64,000 bases of DNA, taken from the NCBI GenBank assembly GCA_038120295.1, contig JAYOLL010000021.1:6118-70117 (forward strand), given 5' to 3'. Of the stretch, positions 35,902 through 43,716 are shown in pieces (the first letter of the stretch is position 1; every line of letters starts with the position of its first letter). This stretch comes from JAYOEY01 sp038120295 (GTDB lineage Bacteria; Pseudomonadota; Alphaproteobacteria; MPNO01; UBA2964). Position numbers and translations under genes: made by a program. The notes beneath the pieces were generated by a model. The model worked only from the letters and a program-made list of their open reading frames with translations, searched no databases and was not told the DNA's origin.

Positions 35902-36656
35902 CAGACGCTTTCCTCTTCGCCCAGATAGGCGGTGCGGACTTCAGGGTTTGCGCGGATTTCATCGACCGTGCCGGAGGCAATGGCCCGCCCGTAGACCAGA
36001 ACGGTAATCCGGTCGGCCAGCGCGAAGACGGCGTCCATATCGTGCTCGATCAGCAGGATTGTGAGTTTCCCCTTGAGGCCCTTCAGAATATCGACCATGA
36101 GGCGGGATTCCTCCGGCCCCATCCCTGCCATCGGCTCGTCGAGCAGCAGCATCGTCGGCTTCCCGGCCAGCGCCATGGCTATTTCGAGTTGCCGGTGTTC
36201 GCCGTGGCTCATGTCACGCGCGGTCACGTCCGCGCGGTCGCCAAGCCCGACGAGGTCGAGCGCCTCGCGCGCCGGCGCGCGCAACCTCGCCTCGCCACGC
36301 GCCGCACGCCAGAACCGGAAGGAATGACCATCATGCGCCTGAACGGCGAGCGCCACGTTATCGAGTGCGGTAAACTCATGAAAAATGCTGGTGATCTGGA
36401 AAGTCCGCGCCAGGCCGAGCGCCGACCGTGCGGGCGCGGGCAGCGTCGTGATATCGCGCCCGTCGAACAGGATACGACCGGAATCCGGTTTCAACGCCCC
36501 GGAAAGCTGGGAGATCAGTGTCGTCTTCCCGGCGCCGTTGGGCCCTATGACGGCATGGATGCCGAGCGGCTCGACGTCGAGATTCAAATTGTCCGTCGCG
36601 CTGACGCCGCCAAAGCTCTTGCGCAGATTCTCGACCTTCAGAAGAGGCTTCGCCAT
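35901..36656 (-). CDS. livG: Branched-chain amino acid-type ABC transporter ATP-binding protein (LivG)
   Basis: This is the second nucleotide-binding subunit. The 251-residue product has Walker A GPNGAGKTT, the LivG-specific helical insert around LARTFQITSIF, the signature region MSHGEHRQLEIAMAL and Walker B MLLLDEPMAGM. The signature motif is SHGEHRQ rather than LSGGQ, a variant common in LivG proteins. Its ATG directly follows the livM stop. Confidence 0.93.
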   Translation of the reverse strand: MAKPLLKVENLRKSFGGVSATDNLNLDVEPLGIHAVIGPNGAGKTTLISQLSGALKPDSGRILFDGRDITTLPAPARSALGLARTFQITSIFHEFTALDNVALAVQAHDGHSFRFWRAARGEARLRAPAREALDLVGLGDRADVTARDMSHGEHRQLEIAMALAGKPTMLLLDEPMAGMGPEESRLMVDILKGLKGKLTILLIEHDMDAVFALADRITVLVYGRAIASGTVDEIRANPEVRTAYLGEEESV

Positions 36657-37595
36657 TCAGCTGTCCTTCCGGTCGAAAAAACCGAGCAAACCGCCGCGGG
36701 CGAACAGCACCACGAGAATCAGGAACGGCCCGAAGATCAGCTGCCAGTATTCCGTTACGCCGGCCAGAAGCTCTTCCAGCACCAGGAACGCGACCGCCCC
36801 GACGATCGGGCCGGCAAGGCTTCCCATGCCGCCCAGCAGTACCATGATGATCAGGTCGCCGGAGCGGGTCCAGTGCATCATGTCCGGGTTAACGAAATCG
36901 GTGTGATTGGCGAGCAGGATGCCCGACAGGCCCGCCATCATGCCCGCGATCACAAAAGCAGTCAGCTTGTAGCGGAAAGTCGGATAACCGATGGCTTCCA
37001 TACGCGCCTCATTGGACCGAGCCCCCTGGATCACCATGCCGAAGCGGGAATTCACCATCCGGTGCGAAATCCAGAGGCACAGGATCAGCAGGACATAGAC
37101 CAGCCAGTAGAGATTGGTCTTGTCCGACAGATCGATCAGGTCCGCGAAATAGCTGGGCTCCACCAGGGGAAGTCCGTCGTCGCCGCCGTAGCGATCAAGG
37201 CTGACGCCGAGGAAATACATCATCTGCGCCAGCGCGAGTGTGATCATGATGAAATAGACGCCGCGGGTCCGAAGGCTGATCGCGCCGAACACCAGAGCGA
37301 ACAGGGCGGAAACAACAAGCGCAAGCGGCCACTGGATGAACCCGTCGACCAGTTCGTGCTCGGCGCAGATGCCGATCGTATAGGCACCGATGCCCACGAA
37401 CGCCGCGTGACCGAAGCTGATCATCCCGCCATACCCCATGATCAGGTTGAGCGACAGCGCCCCGATCGAGAGGATCATCATGCGGCGACCGAAATCGGCG
37501 TAGAACGGGACTTCGGTCCATTCGGCGATGGCGGGTACGAACGCGAGGGCGAGGAAGATCGCGAGAACGATGAAGATTTGTGGGCGGTTCGCCAT
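36657..37595 (-). CDS. livM: Branched-chain amino acid-type ABC transporter permease (LivM)
   Basis: This is a membrane permease subunit. The 312-residue product is strongly hydrophobic with about ten helices and has the LivM signatures LNLIMGYGGMISFGHAAFVGIGAY and RSNEARMEAIGYPTFRYKLTAF, the cytoplasmic coupling loop. It has no unusual extension. Genes before and after are 3 and 0 bases away, so the unit is one operon. Confidence 0.93.
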   Translation of the reverse strand: MANRPQIFIVLAIFLALAFVPAIAEWTEVPFYADFGRRMMILSIGALSLNLIMGYGGMISFGHAAFVGIGAYTIGICAEHELVDGFIQWPLALVVSALFALVFGAISLRTRGVYFIMITLALAQMMYFLGVSLDRYGGDDGLPLVEPSYFADLIDLSDKTNLYWLVYVLLILCLWISHRMVNSRFGMVIQGARSNEARMEAIGYPTFRYKLTAFVIAGMMAGLSGILLANHTDFVNPDMMHWTRSGDLIIMVLLGGMGSLAGPIVGAVAFLVLEELLAGVTEYWQLIFGPFLILVVLFARGGLLGFFDRKDS

Positions 37596-37598
37596 CGT

Positions 37599-38522
37599 CT
37601 AGCCCGTCCGCGCCGGAAACAGGCCCTGCGGGCGGAAGAAAAGGACGCCCGCCATCAGGATATAAATAAGCATCGAGGCGACGGCAGGTGCCGCGGTCTC
37701 CGCCGCATTGACAGGAAGAAACAGCTCGAAGAACACGTCGAGGAAGGATCGACCGAGAATTTCCATCACCCCGATCAGCAGCGCGCCGACAAAGGCGCCG
37801 CGGATCGAACCGATACCGCCGATCACGATCACCACAAGAACCTGGATCAGGATATTTTCGCCCATCCCGATGGTGGCGGCGAAGATCGGCCCGGCCAGTA
37901 CGCCGGCCAGCGCCGCCAGCGCCGCGCCGAGCCCGAACACCAGCGTGAAGACTTTCTTAATGTCGACACCCAGCGCGCCGACCATTTCGCGGTTGGACGC
38001 CCCTGCCCGGATCAGCATACCGGTGCGCGTCTTGACCACAAGAACATAGAGAAATGCAGCGACCAGCAGTCCTACCCCGATCACCACCATCCGGTAGATC
38101 GGCAGCGGCACTCCGAATATCTCCAGCGCCTGGTTCATGACAGGCGGCAGCGCAACCTCGATCCCCGCCGGTCCCCAGATGAGGCGCACCAGCTCATTGA
38201 AGAACAGGATCATCCCGAAGGTCGCCAGCACCTGATCGAGATGACCACGGGAGTAGAGCCGTCTCAGCACCAGAATTTCGACAATGATCCCGAGCAGGAG
38301 CGTGGCAGGCAAGGCAACGACGATCCCGAGCAGGAAGGAGTCGAAGAACTGCGTCGCCGACGCCGCGATATAGGCGCCCATCATGTAGAGCGACCCGTGC
38401 GCCAGGTTCATCATATCCATGATGCCGAAGACGAGCGTGAGCCCGGCGGCGAGCAGAAACAGCAGCATGCCGTACTGGACGCCGTTAAACAGCTGCTCGA
38501 AAAGAAGCACGGTGTCGATCAT
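37599..38522 (-). CDS. livH: Branched-chain amino acid-type ABC transporter permease (LivH)
   Basis: This is the other membrane permease subunit. The 307-residue product has the LivH segments MDMMNLAHGSLYMMGAYIAA and RTRTGMLIRAGASNREMVGALG-like loop (about residues 165-187 region). Predicted helices number eight or nine. A strong intercistronic stem-loop (38551-38581) lies between livK and this gene and may reduce its expression relative to livK. Confidence 0.93.
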   Translation of the reverse strand: MIDTVLLFEQLFNGVQYGMLLFLLAAGLTLVFGIMDMMNLAHGSLYMMGAYIAASATQFFDSFLLGIVVALPATLLLGIIVEILVLRRLYSRGHLDQVLATFGMILFFNELVRLIWGPAGIEVALPPVMNQALEIFGVPLPIYRMVVIGVGLLVAAFLYVLVVKTRTGMLIRAGASNREMVGALGVDIKKVFTLVFGLGAALAALAGVLAGPIFAATIGMGENILIQVLVVIVIGGIGSIRGAFVGALLIGVMEILGRSFLDVFFELFLPVNAAETAAPAVASMLIYILMAGVLFFRPQGLFPARTG

Positions 38523-38550
38523 GGGGAGCGGAAACGCGGGTCCGGACGCG

Positions 38551-38581
38551 GAAACGGGGGCGCAGGCAGCGCCCCCGTTTC
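38551..38581 (-). terminator. Intercistronic stem-loop after livK
   Basis: A perfect 13-base stem (GAAACGGGGGCGC / GCGCCCCCGTTTC) with a 5-base loop lies 18 bases after the livK stop. No T-tract follows, so it is more likely a partial attenuator or 3'-end stabiliser that keeps binding-protein mRNA in excess over permease mRNA. Confidence 0.6.
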
Positions 38582-38598
38582 CTCAATCGCGGGTCAGA

Positions 38599-39798
38599 TC
38601 ACCAGGTTTTCTTCATCTTGCATTTGGAGGCATAGACGTCCTGATGGTTCTCGTAGACCTTCTGGACAATCTTGGTCGTCCAGTTACCGCTGGAATCGGC
38701 CACCACCTGACGCAGGTAGAAATCCTGAATCGGGAAATGATTGTTGCCGTAGGTGAACTTGCCGCGCACGGACGGGAAATCCGCCTGACGCATTTTGGCG
38801 CGCATCTCCTTGACCTTCGACAGGTCGCCGCCGGCCGCTTCGACCGCGCTGTTGATCAGCATGATCGAATCATAGCTCTGCGCACCGTAATGCGACGGGT
38901 AGGAACCGAACTTCTTGCGGTAGTCGGCCACGAATTTCTTGTTCACCTTCGTATCGAGATCGGGTGACCAGAACTGCGTCGAATAGGTGCCAAGCACATT
39001 TTCAAGCTTGGCGCTCTGCAGTTTCGGCAGGCTGAGCGAGTCGACGCTGAACACGCTGTAGAGCGGCGTCTTGGTCATGCCGGCCTGTGCGTACTGGCGC
39101 ATAAAGGCGTTGGTGGCGCGGCCGGGATAGAAGATGTACACCCCGTCGGGGTTGGCGCTCCGGGCCTTGGCGAGCTCGGCCGAGAAATCGAGCTGTCCCG
39201 GCCATTTGGTGAGATCCTTGCCAAGCACCTTGCCCTTGAAGGTCCGCTCGACGCCCGCAACCATGTCACGGCCCGCCGCATAGTTCGGCGCGACGATATA
39301 GAGGCTCTTGACGCCGCGCTTGTTGAGCACCTCGCCCAGCGCCATCGGCACCTGGTCGTTCTGCCACGAGGTCGAGAAAATATTCTCATGGCACAGGCGC
39401 CCGGCGATCCTGGAGGTACCGGCATTGGAGATAACCCAGATCTTGCCGGACTTGACGATCGAATTGCGCGAGGCGAGCGCCACGTGCGACCAGATGAAAC
39501 CCGATATGAAGTCGACCTTGTCCTTGCTCAGAAGCTTTTCGGTCTTCTGCTTGCCGACCTCGGGTTTGACCTGGTCGTCCTCGAAGAACATTTCGACGGG
39601 GATGCCAGCCATCTTGCCGCCGAGATGGTCGAGCGCGATCTCCACCGACTGGCGCATGTCCTTGCCGATCACGCCGGGCCCGCCCGTAAGCGTCGTTACG
39701 AAACCGATCTTTACCTTACTGGCTTTCATGGCCATCGCCTGAGGCGCGGCCATCGCCAGCGCAACAGCGGAAATCGCGAAAAGAAATGTCTTCTTCAT
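38599..39798 (-). CDS. livK: ABC transporter substrate-binding protein, LivK/aromatic-acid type
   Basis: This is the periplasmic binding protein of the Liv-type importer. The ATG at 39798 has a GGGAG site; the upstream in-frame codon at 39888 is less plausible. The 399-residue product has a Sec signal peptide (residues 1-23, ending AMA) and starts its mature domain with KVKIGFVTTLTGGPGVIGKD. This is the type I fold. Length (about 400) and motifs such as FISGFIWSHVALASRN fit the group that binds aromatic acids as well as those binding branched-chain amino acids. The neighbourhood of aromatic-type enzymes makes an aromatic ligand plausible, but this is inference. Confidence 0.9.
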   Translation of the reverse strand: MKKTFLFAISAVALAMAAPQAMAMKASKVKIGFVTTLTGGPGVIGKDMRQSVEIALDHLGGKMAGIPVEMFFEDDQVKPEVGKQKTEKLLSKDKVDFISGFIWSHVALASRNSIVKSGKIWVISNAGTSRIAGRLCHENIFSTSWQNDQVPMALGEVLNKRGVKSLYIVAPNYAAGRDMVAGVERTFKGKVLGKDLTKWPGQLDFSAELAKARSANPDGVYIFYPGRATNAFMRQYAQAGMTKTPLYSVFSVDSLSLPKLQSAKLENVLGTYSTQFWSPDLDTKVNKKFVADYRKKFGSYPSHYGAQSYDSIMLINSAVEAAGGDLSKVKEMRAKMRQADFPSVRGKFTYGNNHFPIQDFYLRQVVADSSGNWTTKIVQKVYENHQDVYASKCKMKKTW

Positions 39799-39896
39799 TG
39801 TGCTGTTCTCCCTTGAGCAACCTTTTTCGGGGCGAATAGTATCCCAAGTGCCCTTGAGGGCCAATGCCGTCTGTAGCCTGTATTCCATGCGTTGGG

Positions 39897-40664
39897 CTAC
39901 ATTCCAGCCGCCATCTCGGCGACGGCTTTGGCCACCGCGCCGGTTCGCGCATCCATACCGCCGAAAAAGAACGTATCCTGCCAGCTCGGCCGTGCGGACA
40001 GGCGTTTAAGCCAGTCGGCTACGCGCGGATAGGCGTCGGCGATATCGGGCCGAAGGTCCGTCATCCGCTCGACGAACGGGACCATCGCAATATCGCCGAG
40101 CGAGAACGTATCGCCGGCGAGATAGGCGCCCTGCCCCAGCGCATCCTCCATGCGGTCGAAAGTCTGGCGCATCCGGTCATAGGCGCCCTCGAGTTCCGCC
40201 TCGGAAAATCCGCCGCGCGCGACCTGCTTCCAGCGCGACCGGCGTTCCTCGGTGGGCACGCGCCCGAGCACCGTTGCCAGCTCGTCATCCGAAAGCTTCT
40301 CCGCCACCGGGCGGCTCAGCCTGTCCCATGTCGGCACGTAAACCGCAGCGTAGCCCACCTCGTCCGACCATTGCTCCCATTCCTTCATGCGCACGCGGCC
40401 GTCCGCATCGGCCGGCGACAAAGACGGTTCAGGAAATTTTTCTTCCAGATAGTCGATAATGAAGGTGGATTCGCAGATCGGTGCGCCGTCATGCACCAGT
40501 GTCGGGACAACGCCCTTGGGGTTGAGCTTCAGGTAGTCGGGGTCATGCTGCTCGAATTTCTGGAGATTCAGCAGCCGGCTTTCCCATTCGAGCCCCTTTT
40601 CGGCGAGGCACATCCGCACCTTCTTCGAGCAGGTCGAGGGAAGCCCATGATAAAGCGTCAGCAT
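39897..40664 (-). CDS. Glutathione S-transferase family protein (GST 1)
   Basis: The 255-residue product has an N-terminal thioredoxin-fold domain (residues about 1-80: LTLYHGLPSTCSKKVRMC, NPKGVVPTLVHDG with the cis-proline, CESTFIIDYLEEKF) and a C-terminal helical domain. The motif STCSKK holds candidate catalytic Ser/Cys residues, as in beta-, omega- and etherase-type GSTs rather than tyrosine types. A 40-residue insertion relative to classic GSTs (about residues 110-170) also occurs in bacterial beta-etherase-like GSTs. It is divergent from a MetE-like gene across 74 bases. The two related GSTs at 42020 and 42813 have the same N-terminal motif. Confidence 0.85.
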   Translation of the reverse strand: MLTLYHGLPSTCSKKVRMCLAEKGLEWESRLLNLQKFEQHDPDYLKLNPKGVVPTLVHDGAPICESTFIIDYLEEKFPEPSLSPADADGRVRMKEWEQWSDEVGYAAVYVPTWDRLSRPVAEKLSDDELATVLGRVPTEERRSRWKQVARGGFSEAELEGAYDRMRQTFDRMEDALGQGAYLAGDTFSLGDIAMVPFVERMTDLRPDIADAYPRVADWLKRLSARPSWQDTFFFGGMDARTGAVAKAVAEMAAGM

Positions 40665-40738
40665 GTCGGCCCTTCTTCTTTGAACAGGTCTGGCAGTATC
40701 GCCTAGACTGAGGAGAACGCCCAGCCGGAGAATTTTTC

Positions 40739-41869
40739 ATGCCGAACCATACTGGAAAACCACCCTTTCGCGCCGACCATGTCGGCAGCCTGCTGCGCCC
40801 GGCTGAGCTGATCGATGCGCGCTATGCCGCAGGTGCCGCAAAACCGAGCGAGGCGCAGCTGAAGGAAATGGAGGACCGGTTCATCCCGGACGCCATCGCG
40901 TTACAGGAAAAGGTGGGGCTGCAATCGATCACCGACGGCGAATTCCGGCGGGGATCGTTCCGTTCGCCCGTGGTCTCGCGGATCGACGGGTTCAAAACGG
41001 TGCCGCAGGACCCGGTCTGGGCGGCGCGCGACTCCGACGGGCACTCTCACCCGCTGGGCGATGCGCCGGTCGCGGTGGCCAGGCTTCAGCGAAACCGGGG
41101 AATCGCCACCGACGAGTTCGCATTCCTGAAGGACCATACGAGCCGCACGCCCAAGGTCTGCCTGCCGGCACCGTCCTATCACTATTTCTATCGCGCACCG
41201 GACGAAGGCCCCTATCCGGACCCGGACGAATATGTCGAAGACCTGATCCGCATTTACCGCGAGGAGCTAGCGGAACTCGCCGGTATGGGCGCACGCTACG
41301 TACAGTTCGACGAGGTCATCCAGGCCTATCTGTGCGACGAACGTATCCGGGGCGTGGTGCGGTCGCGGGGCGACGATCCGGACCGGCTGTCGCAGCTCTA
41401 TGTCGATATGATCAACCGCATCATCGAGGGAAGGCCGGACGACATGACGGTAGCCGTGCATTTCTGCCGCGGAAACTCGATGGGAAGATGGGTCGCCGAG
41501 GGCGGATACGACCCGGTCTCGGAGATCGTGTTCGGCGGGCTGCAAGCGGACGCGCTGTTCATGGAGTACGACAGCCCGCGCGCCGGCGATTTCGGCCCGC
41601 TGCGCCACGTGCCTGACGGCAAGGTGGTGGTGCTCGGGCTGGTCAGCACCAAGAGCGGCGCGCTGGAGAGCAAGGACGATCTGAAACGCCGGATCGACGA
41701 GGCCACGGCCTTTGTGCCGCTCGACCGCCTCTGCCTCAGCCCGCAATGCGGTTTCGCCAGCCGCGACAAGGGCAATCCGGTCACGGTCGAAGACGAAATC
41801 GCCAAGCTGTCGCTGGTGGTCGAGGTAGCGACCGACGTGTGGAGCGGGGTGCTGCCGTCGAGGGGATAG
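40739..41869 (+). CDS. MetE C-terminal-like zinc methyltransferase 1
   Basis: This is a stand-alone C-terminal half of cobalamin-independent methionine synthase, similar in length to YxjG/YxjH-type proteins. The 376-residue product has all candidate zinc ligands: H241 and C243 in VHFCRGN, E276 in LFMEYDSP and C337 in LSPQCGF. The N-terminal DHVGSLLRP and ITDGEFRR segments are also typical. Full MetE needs an N-terminal half to bind methyltetrahydrofolate polyglutamate, which is absent here. Homologues act on alkyl-thiol chemistry, including methionine synthesis from other methyl donors and epoxyalkane:coenzyme M transfer. The nearby GST suggests glutathione-linked or other thiol chemistry. 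Substrate is unknown. Confidence 0.85.
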   Translation: MPNHTGKPPFRADHVGSLLRPAELIDARYAAGAAKPSEAQLKEMEDRFIPDAIALQEKVGLQSITDGEFRRGSFRSPVVSRIDGFKTVPQDPVWAARDSDGHSHPLGDAPVAVARLQRNRGIATDEFAFLKDHTSRTPKVCLPAPSYHYFYRAPDEGPYPDPDEYVEDLIRIYREELAELAGMGARYVQFDEVIQAYLCDERIRGVVRSRGDDPDRLSQLYVDMINRIIEGRPDDMTVAVHFCRGNSMGRWVAEGGYDPVSEIVFGGLQADALFMEYDSPRAGDFGPLRHVPDGKVVVLGLVSTKSGALESKDDLKRRIDEATAFVPLDRLCLSPQCGFASRDKGNPVTVEDEIAKLSLVVEVATDVWSGVLPSRG

Positions 41870-41877
41870 AGCGCATT

Positions 41878-42010
41878 CCTCGTCCTTCGAGACACTCGCT
41901 GCACTCGTTCCTCAGGATGAGGAATGCTTGGGGCGGCAAAAAACTCCTGGTCAGAAAAAACTCCTCATCCTGAGGAGGCCGACAGGAGAGAGGCCGTCTC
42001 GAAGGATGCG
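41878..42010. repeat. Inverted pair of REP-like palindromic elements
   Basis: Two copies of the same element lie in opposite orientation: copy 1 at 41878-41925 (TCCTTCGAGAC ... CTCAGGATGAGGA) and copy 2 at 41961-42010 (CTCCTCATCCTGAGGA ... TCTCGAAGGATGCG). Both share the ends TCCTTCGAGAC and CCTCAGGATGAGGA, and CCTCATCCTGAGG is itself near-palindromic. This is a common intergenic repeat type in alphaproteobacteria. It fills the gap between the converging MetE-like 1 and GST 2 genes and may act as a terminator or insulator. Confidence 0.8.
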
Positions 42011-42019
42011 GCGCCGTCC

Positions 42020-42808
42020 CTAACCCGCCATCGCGCGCAGCTTCCCGGCCGCCTCCGAGCCCTTCTCCGCCATCAGGGGCAGGTATTTCTCGTTCAGCCA
42101 GTCGCCGATGCCGGCCTTGAAGCTCGGACGGGCCTGGATGCGCTCGAACCATTCGGGCACGCGAGGACGGCTATCCCACAGCCAGCCCATCTGGAGATGG
42201 GTGAGTCGCACCATGTAGGGCGTGTAGGCGACATCAGCGAGCGAGAAGACATCGCCGGCCAGCCAGTCGCCGTCGGCAAGCGCCGCATCGATGTCGCCGA
42301 TCAGACGGTCGAACCGTCTGACCGCACCGGGAAGGAACTTTGAATCCAGCCCCTTCAGGATGTTTTCACGCTGGCGCTCGCGCTTGCCCGGGTCCGGAAT
42401 GTTTTCGATGGTCTGCCGGACTTCTTCCTCGGACTTGATCGCAAAATGCTGGTATCGGAAGGCGATGGATGACGACAGCACGCCGGTCATCGCGTGCAGC
42501 CCCTCGTCGAGCTGTTTCATCCAGAGCCGCACCCGCGTCCTGCCATACGGGTCGGCAGGGCGTAGCGGCTGATCGGGGAACCGGTCGTCGAGATACTCCA
42601 TGATGACGGTCGATTCGATCACGACCCTGCCGTCGTCGATCAGCGTCGGCACCACGCCTGCCGGGTTGAGTTTCAGATAGTCCGGCCTGTGCTGCGGCCC
42701 TTCACGCAGGTTGAAATGAATGCCTTCCCAGTCGAGCCCCTTCTCGGCGAGCGTCAGCCGCACCTTCTGGGCGCAGGTCGACATGTCGTTGTGATAGAGC
42801 TGCAACAT
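42020..42808 (-). CDS. Glutathione S-transferase family protein (GST 2)
   Basis: The 262-residue product has the N-terminal motif LYHNDMSTCAQKVRLTLAEK, cis-proline segment NPAGVVPTLIDDG and a C-terminal helical domain ending AEKGSEAAGKLRAMAG. It closely resembles GST 3 next to it (for example DPYGRTRVRLWMKQLDEGLHA versus a near-identical stretch), so the two are recent tandem paralogues. Four bases separate it from GST 3 upstream, and it is the second gene of that pair. A cysteine or serine in STCAQK is the probable catalytic residue. The substrate is unknown; a glutathione-dependent ether or halide cleavage is possible. Confidence 0.85.
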   Translation of the reverse strand: MLQLYHNDMSTCAQKVRLTLAEKGLDWEGIHFNLREGPQHRPDYLKLNPAGVVPTLIDDGRVVIESTVIMEYLDDRFPDQPLRPADPYGRTRVRLWMKQLDEGLHAMTGVLSSSIAFRYQHFAIKSEEEVRQTIENIPDPGKRERQRENILKGLDSKFLPGAVRRFDRLIGDIDAALADGDWLAGDVFSLADVAYTPYMVRLTHLQMGWLWDSRPRVPEWFERIQARPSFKAGIGDWLNEKYLPLMAEKGSEAAGKLRAMAG

Positions 42809-42812
42809 GCTC

Positions 42813-43610
42813 TCAGCCGGCGGCCAGCACCGCCTTTACGCCGTCGACGTTTTCCCCGCCCTTTTCTTCCATCAGCGACAGGAAGTCCGGGTTAAACCAT
42901 TCCACCATGCCTTTCTGATAGGATGCCCTCTCACGCGTACGTTCGAGCCAGTCGGCGACTTTCGGGCGTTCGTCGAACAGCCAGGTCTGCTGCAGATGCG
43001 CGACGCGCGTCACGTAAGGTACGAAAGCGATATCGGCGAGCGAATAGCTGTCGGCCGCCATCCAGGTCGTCTCCGACAGCGACGCCTGCATGTCGTCCAG
43101 CATCTTCACCACACGGCGGATCGCCGGCTTGAAGAAACGCGACTCGACCCCTTCGAGCACGTTCTCGGTCATGCGTTCGCGTTTGACCGGATCGACATAG
43201 CCGTCGAGCGTCTTTTTCAGCTCCTCGTCCGTCTTGCCTTCCATGAACTGGTAGCGGAAGGCGATGCAGGCGCTGATCGTCGCCGAGGCGGCGTGCAATC
43301 CCTCATCGAGCTGCTTGACCCAGAGGCGCATTTTCGCCCGCCCGTAGGGATCGGCCGGCTTGAGCGGCGGGTCGGGAAAGATATCGTCGAGATATTCGTC
43401 GACCACGGCGGACTCATAAACGATTTTGCCGTCATGAATGATCGTGGGCACCACCCCGTTCGGGTTGATGGCGATGTATTCGGGTTTGTGCTGATCCCCG
43501 GCGCGCAGGTTGAAATGGTGGGACACGAAATCCTGACCCTTTTCCGCCAGGGTGATTCGCACCTTCTGCGAACAGGTCGACATGCCGTTGTGGTAAAGCT
43601 CGATCGTCAC
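42813..43610 (-). CDS. Glutathione S-transferase family protein (GST 3)
   Basis: The chosen start is a GTG at 43610 with an AAGGA site. The upstream extension to 43715 would begin a weak N-terminal hydrophobic stretch and overlap the divergent gene's promoter. The 265-residue product begins TIELYHNGMSTCSQKVR and has the cis-proline segment NPNGVVPTIIHDG. It is the upstream partner of GST 2. It is divergent from MetE-like 2 (43717) across 106 bases, repeating the arrangement of GST 1 and MetE-like 1. Confidence 0.85.
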   Translation of the reverse strand: MTIELYHNGMSTCSQKVRITLAEKGQDFVSHHFNLRAGDQHKPEYIAINPNGVVPTIIHDGKIVYESAVVDEYLDDIFPDPPLKPADPYGRAKMRLWVKQLDEGLHAASATISACIAFRYQFMEGKTDEELKKTLDGYVDPVKRERMTENVLEGVESRFFKPAIRRVVKMLDDMQASLSETTWMAADSYSLADIAFVPYVTRVAHLQQTWLFDERPKVADWLERTRERASYQKGMVEWFNPDFLSLMEEKGGENVDGVKAVLAAG

Positions 43611-43716
43611 GGGATATCCTTCACTTTTGCTTTCGGTCGAAGTTACGGCGATTATCGACAAAACGGCCGCAGCGCACAACGCGGCGTCCCGGAAGAACGA
43701 ATGTACGGAGAACAAA

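Noticed and set aside
36042..38756. A 904-codon open frame on the plus strand opposite livG, livM and livH
   Set aside because: It is antisense to well-conserved Liv genes. Its composition (many His, Gln, Asp, Arg) is that of a mirror frame in GC-rich DNA, and it has no recognisable domain.
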